Shown here piece after piece: positions 43,770 through 52,971 of a stretch of 64,000 nucleotides of DNA. Below the pieces are notes generated by a model, which saw only the letters and a list, made by a program, of their open reading frames with translations, searched no databases and had not been told where the DNA came from. This stretch comes from Rhizobium aethiopicum (GTDB lineage Bacteria; Pseudomonadota; Alphaproteobacteria; Rhizobiales; Rhizobiaceae), in the NCBI RefSeq assembly GCF_014197535.1, contig NZ_JACIFV010000002.1, positions 372,001 to 436,000 on the forward strand, in the 5' to 3' direction. The number at the start of each line of letters is the position of its first letter. Position 1 is the first letter of the stretch. The position numbers were made by a program, and so were the translations under genes.

Positions 43770-44483
43770 TCATTCCGAGAGGTTCATGCCGTATTTCAGG
43801 AAGATTTGCTTCTGGTCGCCATCAGCGATCAGCTTGTCGAGGGCAGCCTGCATCTTGGCGTGCAGATCGTCGGGAAAGCTCTTCTCGCAGGCAATGCCCA
43901 TGGGTTGGGAGGAGAGCACGGTTACGATCTCCACCGGCTGATCGTCCTTCAGCTTATCGTAATAGAGTTCGGAGATCGGCATCATGTCGATGCGACCGCT
44001 GAGCAGCTTGCGCAGCGTGGCGTTGAAGTCACTGGCGACGTCCAGCTTGGTGAAACCCTTCTCCTTCAGGATCGTCTCGGTGTAGTCCTCGCGCTGGGTG
44101 CCGATCGTATATTTCTTTGCCTCTTCGAGATTGCTGGCGGTGATGCCCGAACCCTTGCGGGTGATCAGGATGTTTCGGTCGATGAGCAGCGGCTCGACCC
44201 ATTTGAACAATGGGTCACGCCCGCTGTTGTGGGCGGTGGCGAAAACACATGTCATCGGCGCGGTGCGGGCAAGGCTGAAAGCACGGGCCCAAGGCATGAC
44301 TTCGATCGTATAGTCGACGCCGATGGCAGCCATGACCTTTTCGACCTGCTCGACCGTCGCGCCCTTGATCTCTTTGCCTTCGCGATAGTTGAACGGGGCG
44401 TAATCCTCGGTCGTGAAAGCAACCGTCTGTGCGTGGGCCGCGCATGGCAGCGCCAGGCATGCGAGAAGCAGGAGCTTTTTCAT
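43770..44483 (-). CDS. Orphan periplasmic solute-binding protein, SBP family 3 (237 aa)
   Basis: Signal peptide MKKLLLLACLALPCAAHAQ, then a bacterial extracellular solute-binding protein family 3 domain (VAFTTEDYAPFNYREGKEIKG, EVMPWARAF). The usual ligands would be amino acids or small organic acids. No ABC permease or ATPase is nearby. It lies 24 nt after the GGDEF/EAL gene on the same strand, so it is co-transcribed and may present a ligand to the sensor part of that protein. That partnership is inferred from the operon only. Confidence 0.87.
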   Translation of the reverse strand: MKKLLLLACLALPCAAHAQTVAFTTEDYAPFNYREGKEIKGATVEQVEKVMAAIGVDYTIEVMPWARAFSLARTAPMTCVFATAHNSGRDPLFKWVEPLLIDRNILITRKGSGITASNLEEAKKYTIGTQREDYTETILKEKGFTKLDVASDFNATLRKLLSGRIDMMPISELYYDKLKDDQPVEIVTVLSSQPMGIACEKSFPDDLHAKMQAALDKLIADGDQKQIFLKYGMNLSE

Positions 44484-44507
44484 CGTGTCGTCTCCTTCGT
44501 TCTTCGT

Positions 44508-46859
44508 TTACGAGGCGCGCGCGACGGCCGACTGCGGGGCCATCAGTTCCTCGATGAGTGCGGCTGCGTGCTGCGGACGATGGAAGAGATAGCCCTGGCC
44601 ATAGTCCAGACCCATCTGGTGAAGCGTGCGGCATTCCTCTTCCGTCTCGATGCCCTCGGCGATGACGGTGCAGTTCATCTTGTGGGACAGGGTAGTGATG
44701 CCTTCGATCAGCATACGGCTCTTCTGGCGCACCTCGTCGTCGCCGTCGTTGCTCGCGCGGGTGAAGGATTGGTCGATCTTGATGATATCGACAGGGAAAC
44801 GGTTGAGGTAGCTAAGCGACGAGTAGCCGGTGCCGAAATCGTCGAGCGCGATGCGGCAGCCGAAGCGACGAAGCTCGGTGACGATCATGCGAATCTGCGG
44901 GTTGTCGTGCATCAGCACGGCTTCCGTGATCTCGACCACGATACGCTCGGGGCGGATGCCGTGGCGACCGACGATCGCGGCTAGACGGGCCGGCAGTGCC
45001 GGCTCGAACTGGAGTGGCGAGAAGTTGATGGCGAGGTAGGTATCCTGCATCCCCGATATACGAGAGATTTTCGCGAGGTTGGAAATCGCCTTTTCCATGA
45101 TGACGTTGCCGACGCGGACGATCTTGCCCGTCTCCTCGGCGACGCTGATAATTTCGGCCGGCGGCATCAGACCTTTCTGCGGATGGTTGAGGCGCATCAG
45201 CGCCTCGAACCCGGCAATGCCGCGGCCGTTCAGATTGACGATCGGCTGCAGGAAGGCTTCGAACCAATTGTCGACGAGGCCGGCTTCGATATTGGCCTCG
45301 ATTTCGGCGCGGCTGCGGGCGCGGTCGAGCATGGCTTTGTCGAAGAGCTGTGCGCCGTTCTTGCCGTCCCGTTTCTTGGCGTACATCGCCATGTCGGATT
45401 TCTGCAGCAGCTCGGCCGCGGTCGCGGCGTGATGTGGGTAGATAGCGATGCCGATCGACGCGCTCAGATGCATGTCCGGGGCAAATGGCGTTTCGAAGAT
45501 CGAGGCGATCTGCTCGCACATCGCTTTTGCGCGTATTTCGGCGTCCTTCGCCGGCAGCAGGATGGCGAACTCGTCGCCGCCCAGACGGGCCGCCTCGTCG
45601 GAGGGGGCAAGATGGGTCTTCAGGCGCTCCACGAGTTCGATCAGCGCCGTGTCGCCGGCAGCGTGCCCCATATTGTCGTTGATCCACTTGAAACGGTCGA
45701 GATCGACGAAGAGACAGGCGAGTTCCTGGCCGGCGGCGTCTGCGGCGGCGATCTTGTTATCGAGCACCGCCTCGAAGCCTTGGCGGTTGAGAAGGCCGGT
45801 CAGATGGTCGGTGATTGCCTGGCGATGGTTGCGGTCCTCCGAAGCCTTGAGCTCGGTCACATCCGTCATGACGGACAGCGAGAGGCGATCGTCAGCGCCG
45901 GCGGCCGCTTCCGATTCCATGATGAGGATATCCATGGTGCGGCCGTCCAGGCGGACGAACTTGACGGTGACCGTCATGCCGTTTTCGCCCTGGCGCCGCT
46001 TGACGAACTTATCGCGGCTGCTTGACGTCACCAGATCTGCGAAATTGCGGCCGATGATGTCGGCGCGGCTATATCCGGTGGCAAGCAGCCAATACTCGCT
46101 GACGGCGGTGATGCGGTCTTCCTCATCGAGCGAGAAGAGCATGGCGGGCGTCAGATTGTAGATATCGGTGGCGCGGCGATGGGCGAACTTCAGCTCCTTC
46201 TCCTCGCTTTCGAGCTTGGTTTGCATCTCGTTGAAGCTGCGGGCAAGCCGTCCCATCTCATCGTTCGACTGCCAGTCGACGTGATGGCGCGAGCCGAGCT
46301 GCCGGGTGGCCTCGATTGCCGCCGTCAGACGCATCAGCGGCTGGATGACGAAGAATCGATTGCCGATCAGCGCTGTGCCGAAAACGGTCAGAACCGCGAA
46401 GATGAAGATCGAAATGAAGACGACCTCTTCCTGCTTCAGACCGGAAAACAGTCCGAGGGCGGGATAATAGACGCTGATGCTGCCGAGGTTCTTCGGACCG
46501 TCGACGGTGTTGTAGATGATGGCACGCGACACCTGCACGAGCTTGCCGTCAAAGGAACGCGGAATGGTGGATTGGCTGACATCGAGCTGGCCCGACTGAT
46601 CGCGCACCTCGACCTTGACGATGGCGCCTTGGGAAACGACCGTCGCGCTGATCTGGGTGACGCTTTCCTCATCGAGATCCCAGAGCGGTTTTGCCAGCGC
46701 CTGAGCGTTGGCGACAAGAAGAACAGAGATATGGTCACGTATTTCTTTATCGGCTCGTTCCGAGGAAAGAAAAAGGAAGAGAACAAAAAGCGGAGCGACA
46801 AAAACAAGCAGCGCTCCGCAAACAATCCCAAAAAACCTGTTCTCAACGGAATTGTTCAT
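44508..46859 (-). CDS. Membrane GGDEF/EAL c-di-GMP enzyme with periplasmic sensor, HAMP and PAS (783 aa)
   Basis: Two transmembrane helices (about 10-32 and 147-168) enclose a periplasmic domain of about 115 residues with ALAKPLWDLDEESV. HAMP (about 170-220) and PAS (about 235-335) follow. The GGDEF motif (427-431, RLGGDEFAIL) is intact; the usual RxxD inhibition site before it is APSD, so product inhibition may be lost. The EAL motif (552-554, FEALMR) and the later DDFGTGYSSL are intact. Either synthesis or breakdown of c-di-GMP is possible. The start MNNSVENRFF (46859) fits the first helix; the longer frame upstream runs through a terminator. Confidence 0.92.
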   Translation of the reverse strand: MNNSVENRFFGIVCGALLVFVAPLFVLFLFLSSERADKEIRDHISVLLVANAQALAKPLWDLDEESVTQISATVVSQGAIVKVEVRDQSGQLDVSQSTIPRSFDGKLVQVSRAIIYNTVDGPKNLGSISVYYPALGLFSGLKQEEVVFISIFIFAVLTVFGTALIGNRFFVIQPLMRLTAAIEATRQLGSRHHVDWQSNDEMGRLARSFNEMQTKLESEEKELKFAHRRATDIYNLTPAMLFSLDEEDRITAVSEYWLLATGYSRADIIGRNFADLVTSSSRDKFVKRRQGENGMTVTVKFVRLDGRTMDILIMESEAAAGADDRLSLSVMTDVTELKASEDRNHRQAITDHLTGLLNRQGFEAVLDNKIAAADAAGQELACLFVDLDRFKWINDNMGHAAGDTALIELVERLKTHLAPSDEAARLGGDEFAILLPAKDAEIRAKAMCEQIASIFETPFAPDMHLSASIGIAIYPHHAATAAELLQKSDMAMYAKKRDGKNGAQLFDKAMLDRARSRAEIEANIEAGLVDNWFEAFLQPIVNLNGRGIAGFEALMRLNHPQKGLMPPAEIISVAEETGKIVRVGNVIMEKAISNLAKISRISGMQDTYLAINFSPLQFEPALPARLAAIVGRHGIRPERIVVEITEAVLMHDNPQIRMIVTELRRFGCRIALDDFGTGYSSLSYLNRFPVDIIKIDQSFTRASNDGDDEVRQKSRMLIEGITTLSHKMNCTVIAEGIETEEECRTLHQMGLDYGQGYLFHRPQHAAALIEELMAPQSAVARAS

Positions 46860-46984
46860 GGTTCCGTCTACTCCCCCAGGCCGGCATCTTTGCTGTCGCG
46901 CGTTCGGGCCGGCTTCTTCGCAGCTGACGGCCCATGCTTTCACGAATATGTTAAATGTTGCTGAAACGGAGGCTTGGCAGGCAA

Positions 46985-47058
46985 TGAAAAGCCCGCCTTC
47001 CCCGTAACCCGGCTCTCGAAAAGTTGGACTTTCGGGAGCCAGTTCACCGGTAAGGCGG
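46985..47058 (-). terminator. Long terminator hairpin after rplY
   Basis: gcccgcctt (47058-47050) pairs with aaggcgggc (46997-46989) on the minus strand, then TTTT (46988-46985). An inner hairpin (gctcccgaaag with ttcgagagc) fills the loop. It ends rplY transcription before the GGDEF gene. Confidence 0.8.
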
Positions 47059-47086
47059 GCCATATGCTTTCAATTGGTCGAAGCGA

Positions 47087-47701
47087 TCAGGCTTCGGCTT
47101 CGCCTTCAGCTTCCGCGCCGCTCTCGTCGACGCCGCCAGCCGGAGCGACGATGGTCGCGATCGTGAAGTCGCGGTCGATGACCGGGCTGACGCCCTTCGG
47201 AAGGGTGACTTCCGAAATATGGATGCTGTCGCCGATCTTCTTGCCGCTGAGGTCGATGTTGAAGAATTCCGGAATCGCATCGGCCGGGCAGTGAACTTCA
47301 ACTTCGTGGCGGACGATGTTCAGAACGCCGCCGACCTTGAGGCCCGGAGACTTTGCTTCATTGATGAAGTGAACCGGGATTTCGACGGTCACCTGAGTGT
47401 TGCCGGAGACGCGAAGGAAATCGACATGCAGCGTGAAGTCGCGGACCGGATCGAGCTGGTAGTCCTTCGGCAGAACCTTGTACTTCTTGCCGTCGACTTC
47501 GATGGTCGCTACCGTGGTCATGAAACCACCGGCGTGAATGCGCTTCGTCACCTCATTGGTGTTGATAGCGATGGCAATGGGGGCCTGCTTGTCACCATAG
47601 ATGACAGCGGGAATCAAACCGTTGCGGCGAAGTTCACGGGCGGACCCCTTACCAACCCGTTCGCGCGCCTCGGCCTTGAGCTCGTAAGTTTCCTGGCTCA
47701 T
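47087..47701 (-). CDS. rplY: 50S ribosomal protein L25/general stress protein Ctc (204 aa)
   Basis: The long Ctc form: an N-terminal L25 5S rRNA-binding domain (about 5-95, [28 protein letters not shown]) and a C-terminal TL5-type beta domain (about 100-185). The tail is acidic ([12 protein letters not shown]). The start at 47701 follows GAAAGGAAAAG. A good promoter lies 127-155 nt upstream. Confidence 0.96.
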   Translation of the reverse strand: MSQETYELKAEARERVGKGSARELRRNGLIPAVIYGDKQAPIAIAINTNEVTKRIHAGGFMTTVATIEVDGKKYKVLPKDYQLDPVRDFTLHVDFLRVSGNTQVTVEIPVHFINEAKSPGLKVGGVLNIVRHEVEVHCPADAIPEFFNIDLSGKKIGDSIHISEVTLPKGVSPVIDRDFTIATIVAPAGGVDESGAEAEGEAEA

Positions 47702-47827
47702 GGCTTTTCCTTTCGAGGTTATTTGGAGAGTTCGGCGGCAGGCAAAAGCCTTGTTCCGTCGAACCGGAGGCGGGTTTTCCCATCCTCATCCGCGTTGCCT
47801 CCAAGGGTGTCTACGCGGACCGGTGGC

Positions 47828-47856
47828 CTATAGTATAAGTCGCCCGGAAACGCAAG
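47828..47856 (-). promoter_or_regulatory. Predicted rplY promoter
   Basis: On the minus strand: CTTGCG (47856-47851), 17 nt, CTATAG (47833-47828). Close to the alphaproteobacterial consensus CTTGAC-N17-CTATAT. Confidence 0.65.
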
Positions 47857-48034
47857 TTGCCGATTGCGCCGGTTTTTCGGTGATGGAGGGGGTTTCGCCG
47901 GGGCGCTCCATCTTCGAGGAGAGCGAACTCGCCCAGATTGCATGCGCACCCATCCCAAAGCGAGAACCTTGTTGAAATCACTCGTGAAATGCACTTGGTC
48001 AAAGGCATATTTGCCAGTCCTTATCGCTACTTGG

Positions 48035-48063
48035 CTTGACATCGGCGCGCTTCGCATCTTTGG
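48035..48063 (+). promoter_or_regulatory. Predicted promoter of the 48104 gene
   Basis: CTTGAC (48035-48040), 17-nt spacer, CTTTGG (48058-48063). The -35 is perfect and the -10 weak. It lies 40 nt before the ATG. Confidence 0.5.
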
Positions 48064-48103
48064 ATGACCGCAATCAAAAAGCGGCTGAGGAGAAAACCAG
48101 ACT

Positions 48104-49648
48104 ATGCGTCTCAAACTTGTCACGGCAACGAGTATGCTTGCCCTTTGCCTTTTCACCGGGGCCGAGGGCGCGGAGATCAACCAGGAGGGCGCCAACGCGG
48201 TCAAGGAGGCCCTGACGAAGCTGCTTCCGCAGGATTTGGCAAAAAGCGGCCTCATCACCGTCAATCCGGCCGGCACGCGCTATGAGGTCATCTACGATCT
48301 GGCGAAGCTGCTTACCAAGGCCGATCCGGCGACGTTTGCGATCACAGGACTGACACCGTTTTCGATGTTCGCCACGCCGCTCGACAGTGGGCTCTGGAAC
48401 GTCGAAGGCGACAACAAGCTCAATGTCTCGGGCCATTTCAAGGGTCCAGACCAGAAGCCGACGGATTTCACCTATTCCATCGCGTCGCTTGTTTATTCCG
48501 GCGTCTTCGACCCGGCGATCAGCTATCTGCGCTCCGGCACCTTCGCGGCCAAAGACATCAAGATGGCCAGCAAGTCCGAAACCGAGGAGGTCCATGCCAG
48601 CATCGCCAGCATGGACCAGAAGCTGAGTTCGACCAACAGCGCAGGGGGCCATGGACGTATCGATTTTGCCGGCAGCGGCTCGATGTCTGATTTCGTCGAG
48701 CAGGTTTCCGGCCTGCAAATGCCGCCCATCGAACTTCGTGCCGGCTCGATCAATGTCGAGGCCAAGGTGAACGGCCTGCCGGCCAAGCATATTCGCGAGA
48801 TGGTCTTCTTCGTGCTCGACCATCTCGATGAGAAGGAACTGAGTCCGGAAAACAGCGACAAGATAAAGGGAATAGTGAAGGAAGCCTTCCCGCTTCTGAC
48901 TTTGTTCAGCGAGACGATCGGGGTCAACGACCTGAACGTCAGCAGCGAGATGGGCAAGGGCGGCGCCAAGGCATTCGGCTATAACCTCGCCATCGAGGGG
49001 CCGAGTGACGCCATGCGTTTCGGCTTCGGCATGAATGCGCAGGAGATCAGCCTCGACACGCCGCTGATGCCGGCAAACTATTCGGCCTTCGTGCCGACCA
49101 GCTTCGATTTCCAGCTCGCGCTTCCGAATCTGGATTTCGCAAGCTTTGGCGGCGCCCTCATGGCGGTGGATTTCAAAGATTCGGCGTCCGAGAAGATCGG
49201 CGAGGAGATGGCGAAGAAGCTCTTCCGCGATGGCCGGCTTGCCGTCGAGTTTCCGAAGATCAGTGCCAAATCGCAGGTCTATGACGTCGATATAACCGGC
49301 AAGATCGAAGGTCGCGTCGATACCGAGAAGGATTATTCGATGGAGGCGACGATCCTTGCCCGCGATCTCGACAAGACGATCGCGGCGGTTCAGGAGCTTG
49401 CCAAGACGGACCCCGATCTCAACCAGGTCTCCTTCGGCATCATGATGGTGAAGGGCTTTGCCAAGACCGATCCGGATGGCCGTTCGCGCTGGGACGTCAG
49501 CGTCAGCCGCGATGGTTCCGTGGCGGTCAATGGCCAACAGATCAAGGGACCGGATGGTCCGGATCAGGATCAGGGGCTGGAGCCGGACCAGCAGCAGGAA
49601 CCGGACCAAGATCAGGACGCACTACCTGCGCAACCTCAGCAGCCTTGA
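48104..49648 (+). CDS. Large secreted protein of unknown function (514 aa)
   Basis: Signal peptide MRLKLVTATSMLALCLFTGAEG, so it is periplasmic or secreted. I do not recognise a named domain with certainty; the body is a long alternation of beta strands with hydrophobic positions (FAITGLTPFSMF, LNVSGHFKGPD, MRFGFGMNAQEISLDTPLMP), like lipid-binding or barrel-associated AsmA/YdgA-type proteins. The C-terminal about 33 residues are low complexity, rich in Asp, Gln and Pro (DQDQGLEPDQQQ). GAGGAGAAAA precedes the ATG. It may serve in envelope maintenance; this is a guess from shape only. Confidence 0.75.
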   Translation: MRLKLVTATSMLALCLFTGAEGAEINQEGANAVKEALTKLLPQDLAKSGLITVNPAGTRYEVIYDLAKLLTKADPATFAITGLTPFSMFATPLDSGLWNVEGDNKLNVSGHFKGPDQKPTDFTYSIASLVYSGVFDPAISYLRSGTFAAKDIKMASKSETEEVHASIASMDQKLSSTNSAGGHGRIDFAGSGSMSDFVEQVSGLQMPPIELRAGSINVEAKVNGLPAKHIREMVFFVLDHLDEKELSPENSDKIKGIVKEAFPLLTLFSETIGVNDLNVSSEMGKGGAKAFGYNLAIEGPSDAMRFGFGMNAQEISLDTPLMPANYSAFVPTSFDFQLALPNLDFASFGGALMAVDFKDSASEKIGEEMAKKLFRDGRLAVEFPKISAKSQVYDVDITGKIEGRVDTEKDYSMEATILARDLDKTIAAVQELAKTDPDLNQVSFGIMMVKGFAKTDPDGRSRWDVSVSRDGSVAVNGQQIKGPDGPDQDQGLEPDQQQEPDQDQDALPAQPQQP

Positions 49649-49676
49649 ACGTTCTCGGTTGGAATCAGAATGAAAG

Positions 49677-49697
49677 AGGCCGGCCTTGTGCCGGCCT
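49677..49697 (+). terminator. Hairpin after the secreted protein gene
   Basis: AGGCCGGC (49677-49684) pairs with GCCGGCCT (49690-49697) with a 5-nt loop, 28 nt after the stop. No T-run follows. Confidence 0.5.
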
Positions 49698-49732
49698 TCA
49701 GACTGCTGGCAAACCACTGCAAAAGCCGTGAC

Positions 49733-49840
49733 GTCATCCTCGGCCTTGTGTGCCGAGGACCTGCTTCTGCCGATTAAATATCTGAAAATAAACGCTTTGC
49801 TGCCAAGGGTTCAGATGCTCGGCACAAGGCCGAGCATGAC
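49733..49840. repeat. Inverted pair of REP-like palindromes (REPIN-like)
   Basis: Copy 1 (stem 49738-49744 with 49752-49758, preceded by gtcat) and copy 2 (stem 49815-49823 with 49829-49837, followed by gac) are related in opposite orientation: the reverse complement of copy 2 reads gtcatgctcggccttgtgcc, against gtcatcctcggccttgtgtg for copy 1. About 55 bp lie between. I recognise the gtcatgctcgg...ccgagcat core as common in Rhizobiales spacers. Confidence 0.75.
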
Positions 49841-49852
49841 GGAAGAGGCTTT

Positions 49853-50785
49853 TTAATCGAAGAGGCTGGAGACGGACTCTTCCTGGCTCGTGCGGCTGAT
49901 GGCTTCGCCGATCAGCGGGGCCGTCGTCACGACGCGGATATTGTGCGCTGAAAGCACCGCCGTTGTCGGCTGGATCGAATCCGTGATGACGAGTTCACGC
50001 AGCTTCGAGGAGGTGACGCGGGTGACCGCGCCGCCCGAGAGAACGCCGTGCGTGATATAGGCGGTGACGCTGGATGCGCCCTGGGCAAGCATCGCGTCGG
50101 CCGCATTGCAGAGAGTGCCGCCGGAATCGACAATGTCGTCGATCAGCAGGCAGTCCTTGCCGGTGACGTCGCCGATGATGTTCATGACTTCGGATTCACC
50201 CGGCCGATCGCGACGCTTGTCGACGATAGCCAGAAGACAGTCCAGCCGCTTGGCGAGCGCGCGGGCGCGCACCACGCCGCCGACGTCGGGCGAGACAACC
50301 ATGACGTTGCTGAGGTCATAATGGCTCTTGATGTCGCGCGTCAGCACGGGCAAGGCGAAGAGGTTGTCTGTGGGTATATCGAAGAAGCCCTGGATCTGAC
50401 CGGCATGGAGATCGAGCGTCATGACGCGGTCGGCCCCGGCTTCGGTGATGAGGTTGGCAACCAGCTTTGCCGAGATCGGCGTGCGGCCGGATGCGCGGCG
50501 GTCCTGACGGGCATAGCCGAAATAGGGAAGAACGGCGGTGATGCGGCGTGCCGACGAACGACGCATCGCGTCGATCATGATCAGCAACTCCATCAGGTGG
50601 TCGTTGGCGGGAAAGGCGGTGGGCTGCACGAGGAAGACGTCCTCGCCGCGCACGTTTTCCTGGATTTCCACGAAGATTTCCTGGTCGGCAAACCTTCGGA
50701 CACTGGCTCTTCCCAAAGGAACATTGAGATAGTTGCAGATCGCTTCGGCGAGTTGCCGGTTCGAATTGCCTGCGAAAACCTTCAT
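49853..50785 (-). CDS. prs: Ribose-phosphate pyrophosphokinase (PRPP synthase, 310 aa)
   Basis: Makes PRPP from ribose 5-phosphate and ATP for nucleotides, His and Trp. Class I motifs: ATP flexible loop [10 protein letters not shown], metal-binding [13 protein letters not shown], and PRPP-binding [11 protein letters not shown]. Standard length. rplY, pth and ychF lie on the same strand further on, the usual alphaproteobacterial cluster, here spread by insertions. Confidence 0.97.
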   Translation of the reverse strand: MKVFAGNSNRQLAEAICNYLNVPLGRASVRRFADQEIFVEIQENVRGEDVFLVQPTAFPANDHLMELLIMIDAMRRSSARRITAVLPYFGYARQDRRASGRTPISAKLVANLITEAGADRVMTLDLHAGQIQGFFDIPTDNLFALPVLTRDIKSHYDLSNVMVVSPDVGGVVRARALAKRLDCLLAIVDKRRDRPGESEVMNIIGDVTGKDCLLIDDIVDSGGTLCNAADAMLAQGASSVTAYITHGVLSGGAVTRVTSSKLRELVITDSIQPTTAVLSAHNIRVVTTAPLIGEAISRTSQEESVSSLFD

Positions 50786-50890
50786 TTTGGTCCGCCTGTT
50801 ATGCGCTGATAGCCGCGCTTTTTAGTCAGCTTCCTCGTGAATGCAAGGGCAAAGGCGCCACAGACTTTCATATTTGCAAAAAGTTTGTGA

Positions 50891-51712
50891 CTAACCGCCC
50901 TGAGTTTGCCGCCAGGAGGTGAATTCCGCGATGGTTTTCGAGGCGATCTGCTGCATCACCGAAGCCGGGACACCCGCCCAGGGGTCGGCGGCGGCCGTCG
51001 GTACGCTTTCCTGCCCCTGGATGCGATGCAGGCGGGCGCCGCCGCCGTCGAGAACGTCCCAGACATAGACCACGGTGACCTTGCCGTCGTCACTGAAGGC
51101 AGAGAGATAACCTTTGAGGATGTAATCACTGCTCGTATCGTTCGAGCTCTTGATGGACAGGCCGTGGGCGCGCGCCTCGGCGCCGAGCTGGCGCGAGAGC
51201 GGAGTCACGGCTTGCACCGGCGCCCCGATGATCGGCAGGAAGCGCACGGTATTGCCACGCGCGGATGATGTCCCGAGGGTGAGGGCGGCGGTCTGCTGCG
51301 GTTGCTGCGTGTCAAGCCGCTGATCGGGCTGTGTTGGAGTCCCGGCGCCGGCGGCAGCGGGCGGCAGCGCCTGTCCCTCGATCGGAGCGGAGGCGGCGGG
51401 CGAGCAGCCGTTTCTGGACAGAGCGTCTGCCTGCTCCTGCATCGTCGTCGGCGGCGCGCCGCTGCCGGGTCGATAGGTTCTTTGCGATTGATCATAGGCC
51501 GGATGATAGCCGCTCGGCTGCGTGCTCCCGGCAAAAACCGGCTGGCGGGCGCCAGCCAGACGTTCTGCCTCGCCTTGCGTCACCGGGCTTGACAGCGGAC
51601 CTCCGGAGGGCTCGCCGATGCCGACTTGCGGCGTCAGCGCGTCGGTGGTGTTGCAAGCGGTCAGCAGAGCCATGACGAACAGGAGCGTGGGCACAGTCGC
51701 AGCTCGCGTCAT
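50891..51712 (-). CDS. Lipoprotein of unknown function (273 aa)
   Basis: The start MTRAATVPTLLFVMALLTAC at 51712 gives a signal peptide with lipobox LLTAC (Cys20), so it is lipid-anchored in the envelope. Residues 25-150 are low complexity (Pro, Gln, Ala, Ser). The C-terminal about 120 residues form a compact domain (VQAVTPLSRQLGAEARAHGLSIKSS, DYILKGYLSAFSDDGKVTVVYVWDVLDGGG) that looks like a small outer-membrane assembly or LptE-like alpha/beta fold. I do not assign a name. It lies downstream of the M24 gene on the same strand, 102 nt away. Confidence 0.78.
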   Translation of the reverse strand: MTRAATVPTLLFVMALLTACNTTDALTPQVGIGEPSGGPLSSPVTQGEAERLAGARQPVFAGSTQPSGYHPAYDQSQRTYRPGSGAPPTTMQEQADALSRNGCSPAASAPIEGQALPPAAAGAGTPTQPDQRLDTQQPQQTAALTLGTSSARGNTVRFLPIIGAPVQAVTPLSRQLGAEARAHGLSIKSSNDTSSDYILKGYLSAFSDDGKVTVVYVWDVLDGGGARLHRIQGQESVPTAAADPWAGVPASVMQQIASKTIAEFTSWRQTQGG

Positions 51713-51814
51713 CCCGTGATCCGTCCTTCCCACAATCGCATCAGCCCGCCCGGATTTATGCGGGCGGGCATGGTCCTCTGTCAATTCCGGATTCTCACCG
51801 GTCAGTCCCGGTCT

Positions 51815-52966
51815 TCAAAGGCCGATGAAATCGAGCGAATGACGGGAAAGTGTGCGCGGCGCATCCGCCGTCGTCAGGTAGGTCTGTCCGAGCGTCATTG
51901 CCGTGCCAGTATCGGAATCGGCAATGATCATATGCACGAAGAGCGACATGTTCGGCTCGATCGGCTGCGGATTGCCGACATGGAACATCTGGTGCTCCAT
52001 CCAGGAGGGCGAGAAGCGGGCGCCGAGCGAATAACCGCAGGCATTCAGCCGGTGGCGGGCGAGGCCACGCTCGTCCATGATCCTGGCATGCATGTCGAAA
52101 ACGTCACCGAATGTGTGGCCGGGCTTCAGCACGGTCTCGATCGCCTCGATGGTTTCGCGGCAGGCATTGTAGAGCTCGCGATGGCGTTGCATCGGCTCGC
52201 CGATGACGATCGTGCGCATCATCGCGGCATGGTAATGCGCGTAGGTGCCGGCCCATTCGAGCGTCAGCTGGTCGTTGGCGTCGAGCTTGCGGCGGCCGGC
52301 CTTGTAGCGGCAGAGCAGGGCGTCGGCAGCAGAACCGATGATGAACTCGTTGGCGGGATAATCGCCACCGCCGGAAAAGATCGCACCCTGCATGGCGGCG
52401 AGGATATCGGCCTCGTCGGCGCCCGGTTTCGTCAGCCGGATTGCGGCGTCGAGCGCGTCGTCGGCGAGAGCGGCAGCGCGCTCGACATAGGCGACCTCCG
52501 TCGGGCTCTTGACGAGACGAAGACGGCTGACGAGATAGGAGGCGTCGACGATCTGGCCGAAAGTGGTCAACTGCGCGTCGAGCAGGCGGGCGATGCGGCC
52601 GGTCATGCCGTGCGTATCATATTCGACGCCGATGCGTGCGCCGAGCAGATCCATCTCGACCAGCAGGTTCTTCAGATCGAGCGTCGGATCGGCATTGACC
52701 CTGTCGACCCAGATGTGGACGTCGTCGAGGATCGACGTGTGTTTGGCCTGGCGAAGATCAGCCGAGCGGGTGATCAGCGCCATGGTGCCGTCGCTCTTGA
52801 CGATCAGCGTCTGGAAAAAGCAGTAGCCGAAGGTGTCATAGCCGGTCAGCCAATACATGCTTTCCTGGGCGAAGAGCAGCAGAGCGTCGAGCTTTTCTTC
52901 CTTCATCTTTTCGGTGAGGCGCGCAAGCCGGCTTGCGTACTCGGCCTTTTCGAAGTGCAGTGCCAT
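51815..52966 (-). CDS. M24 (Xaa-Pro peptidase/creatinase-like) fold protein lacking the metal ligands (383 aa)
   Basis: The N-terminal creatinase domain (about 5-150, LDALLLFAQESMYWLTGYDTFGY) and the C-terminal pita-bread domain (about 155-380) are both present. All five positions that normally hold metal ligands appear changed: LEWAGTYA (Asp to Glu), HAAMMRT (Asp to Ala), CGYSLG (His to Tyr), NMSLFVHM (Glu to His) and TLGQTYL (Glu to Gly). So it is not an ordinary Xaa-Pro dipeptidase; metal-free relatives include creatinase and ectoine hydrolase. ATG at 52966; a TTG at 52975 overlapping the pgeF stop is possible. It follows pgeF directly. Confidence 0.82.
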   Translation of the reverse strand: MALHFEKAEYASRLARLTEKMKEEKLDALLLFAQESMYWLTGYDTFGYCFFQTLIVKSDGTMALITRSADLRQAKHTSILDDVHIWVDRVNADPTLDLKNLLVEMDLLGARIGVEYDTHGMTGRIARLLDAQLTTFGQIVDASYLVSRLRLVKSPTEVAYVERAAALADDALDAAIRLTKPGADEADILAAMQGAIFSGGGDYPANEFIIGSAADALLCRYKAGRRKLDANDQLTLEWAGTYAHYHAAMMRTIVIGEPMQRHRELYNACRETIEAIETVLKPGHTFGDVFDMHARIMDERGLARHRLNACGYSLGARFSPSWMEHQMFHVGNPQPIEPNMSLFVHMIIADSDTGTAMTLGQTYLTTADAPRTLSRHSLDFIGL

Positions 52967-52971
52967 TCTGC

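Larger units (their letters stand above)
47702..48103. other. 402-nt divergent control region of rplY and the secreted protein gene
   Basis: Contains a probable rplY promoter on the minus strand (47828-47856), which implies a 5' UTR of about 120 nt, and a probable plus-strand promoter (48035-48063). The rest holds no convincing ORF. The UTR contains GC-rich stretches that could fold, but I recognise no known leader. Confidence 0.6.
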
